In this document: piece after piece, positions 62,303 through 64,000 of the stretch
Layout of the letters: the number at the start of each line of letters is the position of its first letter
Numbering within the stretch: position 1 is the first letter of the stretch
Origin: Kitasatospora mediocidica KCTC 9733
GTDB lineage: Bacteria > Actinomycetota > Actinomycetes > Streptomycetales > Streptomycetaceae
Reading direction: 5' to 3'
Assembly (NCBI RefSeq): GCF_000744225.1
Contig: NZ_JQLN01000006.1
Span: 806,001-870,000, forward strand
Length of the DNA: 64,000 nt
Notes under the pieces: generated by a model
Database searches by the model: none
What the model was told of the DNA's origin: nothing
What the model saw: the letters and a program-made list of their open reading frames with translations, nothing else
Made by a program: the position numbers and the translations under genes

Positions 62303-64000
62303 GCGGACTCCCTGGTGGTGGTGTTCTCCAGTAGGAACGCGGTGATCTCCGTGCGGCGGCCCTCCAGCCGGCGCCGCAGGAGTGGCGGCAGGGGCGGGCG
62401 GGCGGCCAGGCGGTGGGTGATGCGGTCGATCTCGCGTTGCCAGGCGGCGGTGTTCTCGGGGGTGAGGGCGACGTTTCGGCAGGCCAGTGGCTTGCAGCCG
62501 CCGTGGTCGGGGAGTCCTTCGCTGCGGCGGTGGCGGGCGCGTTCACACAGGGCCTTGGCGTGGTCGTGGACGCAGGTGATGTACTGGCCGGGATAGACGG
62601 CCGGGTCGTGCTTGGTCATGAGCCGTCGCAGCCGGTTGTCGTCCAGGACGACGGTGCCCTGGAAGCGGGCGCGTTCGCCGAAGGTCTCCAGACGGCGGGT
62701 GGCCTCGTCGGCGGCGGGGCCGGTGAGGTGGGTGTGCTCGTGGGCGTCGATCGCGGCCATGAGGTGCTCGCCGCGGGCCAGGGCCTGCTCGCTCTCCACT
62801 TCGGCGCGGAAGCCCGACTCGCTGGTGCCCGCATAGCCTTCGAAAACCTGGATGCAGTGGTGCCGGTAGGCCAGGGCGCCGGCGATGACGCCGCCGGGAC
62901 GGCGTGCGATGAACCAGGCCAATGTGCGCCTGAACTGGCTGTTTTTCAGATGGAAGGGCTGCTGGTTGACCATCGGGATGCCGTCGGTGCGGCCGTGGCG
63001 CTGGCAGAAGTCGTTGATCCAGGCGGCGAAGGTGTTGAGGCGGGCGTTGGTGCGCCCGCTGGTCAGCACCTGGCTGACCGCGTTGCGCTTGACGCCGGGA
63101 CTGTGTTCCAGGCGGGAGAAGAGGTAGTCGGTGCCGGGCGGCTGCAACTGCTCCAGGACGGCGATCGCCCGGGCTGCGGGTTCGCCGATGTTCCAGGTGG
63201 CGGGGACGCCGGCGGGGTCGGCCTCGGCCTTGAAGGCCAGACTGTGCATCTTCCAGCGGTAGGGCGTCCCGTTCGCGTCGCACTCGGTCCTCAGCCCGCC
63301 GCGTCTCAGATGCTTGATCTCGCTGTCGCGGGCACCCGAGAGGAAGGAAAGGACCAGGTAGCAGGAGTCCTGCAGTATGCGGGCGAGCGCGGCGAGGCTG
63401 TCGGGTTCGGTGTGGTCGGCAAGGATCGCTCCGATCCACGGCTCGTCGTCGAGCCGGCCGAGGATCGGCAGGTCGCTGACGACCTGGGGTGTGAGGCCCA
63501 CGATGGCGGCGGCCTCGTTGATCAGGTGCCGGTAGCGGCCCAGCGAGATCCGGCTGCGGCCCAGCGCCTGCGCGACCCCGGTCGCGCTGGGCTCGCCGCG
63601 CCAGCCAGGCAGCGGCTTGCCTGCCGCGATGTGTTCGTCCAGCCAGGACCGCAGCTGGATCGGCAGGTCGCCGTAGACGTGCGGCTCGGCTGGAGCCGGC
63701 GGCGGGGTCCGCCAGTGACGGTCCGCGGCGAGGATGTCGGTGGAGAACTCGTCGATGAAGCGCATTGCCCAGACGAACAGCGGCCCCAGCACTTCTTCGG
63801 GGATCCGTGCGGTGGCGTTCTCGCCGTTGTGGGCCTTGGGTTCGCTCCAGCCGTCGACGTGGCGCGGGTCGAAGCACAGGACGTCGCAGGACAGGACGCT
63901 CCGCCAGAGCCAGAACTTGCGCGCGGCCGAGCGGGCTCTTTGCCGGGCGTCGGCAGCGGACAGGGACTGGATCAGGAACCGCTGGAAGTCCTCCAGGTCC
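62299..64000 (-). CDS. large tyrosine recombinase, 5' end beyond the window
   Basis: The frame is open to the right edge (567 codons present). Recognisable parts are YLVLSFLSGARDSEIKHLRR (catalytic Arg region), TLAWFIARRPGGVIAGALAY and RHHCIQVFEGYAGTS (HxxR and Tyr region), then an ~150-residue C-terminal extension with several Cys. The catalytic-site order fits large site-specific integrases of the Tn554/TnpB sort. It is followed by a coupled small gene, and a second recombinase would be expected outside the window. Confidence 0.8.
   Translation of the reverse strand, partial: DLEDFQRFLIQSLSAADARQRARSAARKFWLWRSVLSCDVLCFDPRHVDGWSEPKAHNGENATARIPEEVLGPLFVWAMRFIDEFSTDILAADRHWRTPPPAPAEPHVYGDLPIQLRSWLDEHIAAGKPLPGWRGEPSATGVAQALGRSRISLGRYRHLINEAAAIVGLTPQVVSDLPILGRLDDEPWIGAILADHTEPDSLAALARILQDSCYLVLSFLSGARDSEIKHLRRGGLRTECDANGTPYRWKMHSLAFKAEADPAGVPATWNIGEPAARAIAVLEQLQPPGTDYLFSRLEHSPGVKRNAVSQVLTSGRTNARLNTFAAWINDFCQRHGRTDGIPMVNQQPFHLKNSQFRRTLAWFIARRPGGVIAGALAYRHHCIQVFEGYAGTSESGFRAEVESEQALARGEHLMAAIDAHEHTHLTGPAADEATRRLETFGERARFQGTVVLDDNRLRRLMTKHDPAVYPGQYITCVHDHAKALCERARHRRSEGLPDHGGCKPLACRNVALTPENTAAWQREIDRITHRLAARPPLPPLLRRRLEGRRTEITAFLLENTTTRESA

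Noticed and set aside
1..64000. CRISPR arrays or cas genes
   Set aside because: No regularly spaced identical repeats with unique spacers were seen, and no Cas motifs appear near the Tn7-like genes.

Overview
The window is very G+C-rich and its genes have the codon use, start codons (many GTG) and gene families of a streptomycete (Streptomyces or Kitasatospora type). Examples are a small Rpf-like muralytic protein, an amphi-Trp protein, DUF6400-, DUF4328- and TerD-type proteins, and ricin-lectin glycosidases. The many insertion sequences, truncated genes and immunity-type proteins point to a variable part of the genome such as a chromosome arm or an integrated mobile region.

Positions 1-30 kb are mostly ordinary accessory chromosome. 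They hold secreted proteins (including one made of six ~38-residue repeats), a GT1 glycosyltransferase, a class II tRNA-like sequence with a defective anticodon loop, an HTH membrane protein, an iron-box-type promoter before two small genes, a Tim44-like protein, a spherulin-4-like protein and an Rpf-like protein. A carbohydrate cluster follows: a GH30 enzyme with a lectin domain inserted in its barrel, a lectin-bearing esterase, a broken GH54 arabinofuranosidase and a GH15 enzyme. Next is a TetR-SDR pair bracketed by IS5-type ends, then membrane proteins, a Nudix hydrolase and a large TerD-like protein.

Positions 30-43 kb form a dense cluster of SMI1/KNR4 (SUKH), HEAT, DUF4265, DUF1963 and unclassified immunity-type genes, with no toxin gene visible. 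It is cut up by IS701/IS4-like, IS256 and IS630 elements and by relics of integrative elements (integrase tail, DUF4192 and membrane-protein fragments).

Positions 43-64 kb hold small hypothetical genes, an IS21 element, a GGDEF protein, a second inverted IS630 copy, a 619-bp mini-transposon, degraded Tn7/Tn5053-type transposition genes (TniA/TniB-like), a frameshifted immunity-type gene, an S1-domain protein and the start of a large tyrosine-recombinase unit that runs off the right edge.

The recurring theme is cargo inside very small mobile units. The IS630 element carries a SUKH-type immunity gene within its terminal repeats and is present twice. The IS21 element has an extra antisense gene between istA and istB. 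The IS701/IS4-like element abuts a Fic gene closed off by a further copy of its end. A TetR-SDR pair lies between IS5-type ends flanked by TAA. A two-helix membrane gene sits alone in a 619-bp element with TGT...ACA ends, three repeated motifs per end and a perfect 5-bp target duplication. The last is the most striking candidate for an undescribed element.
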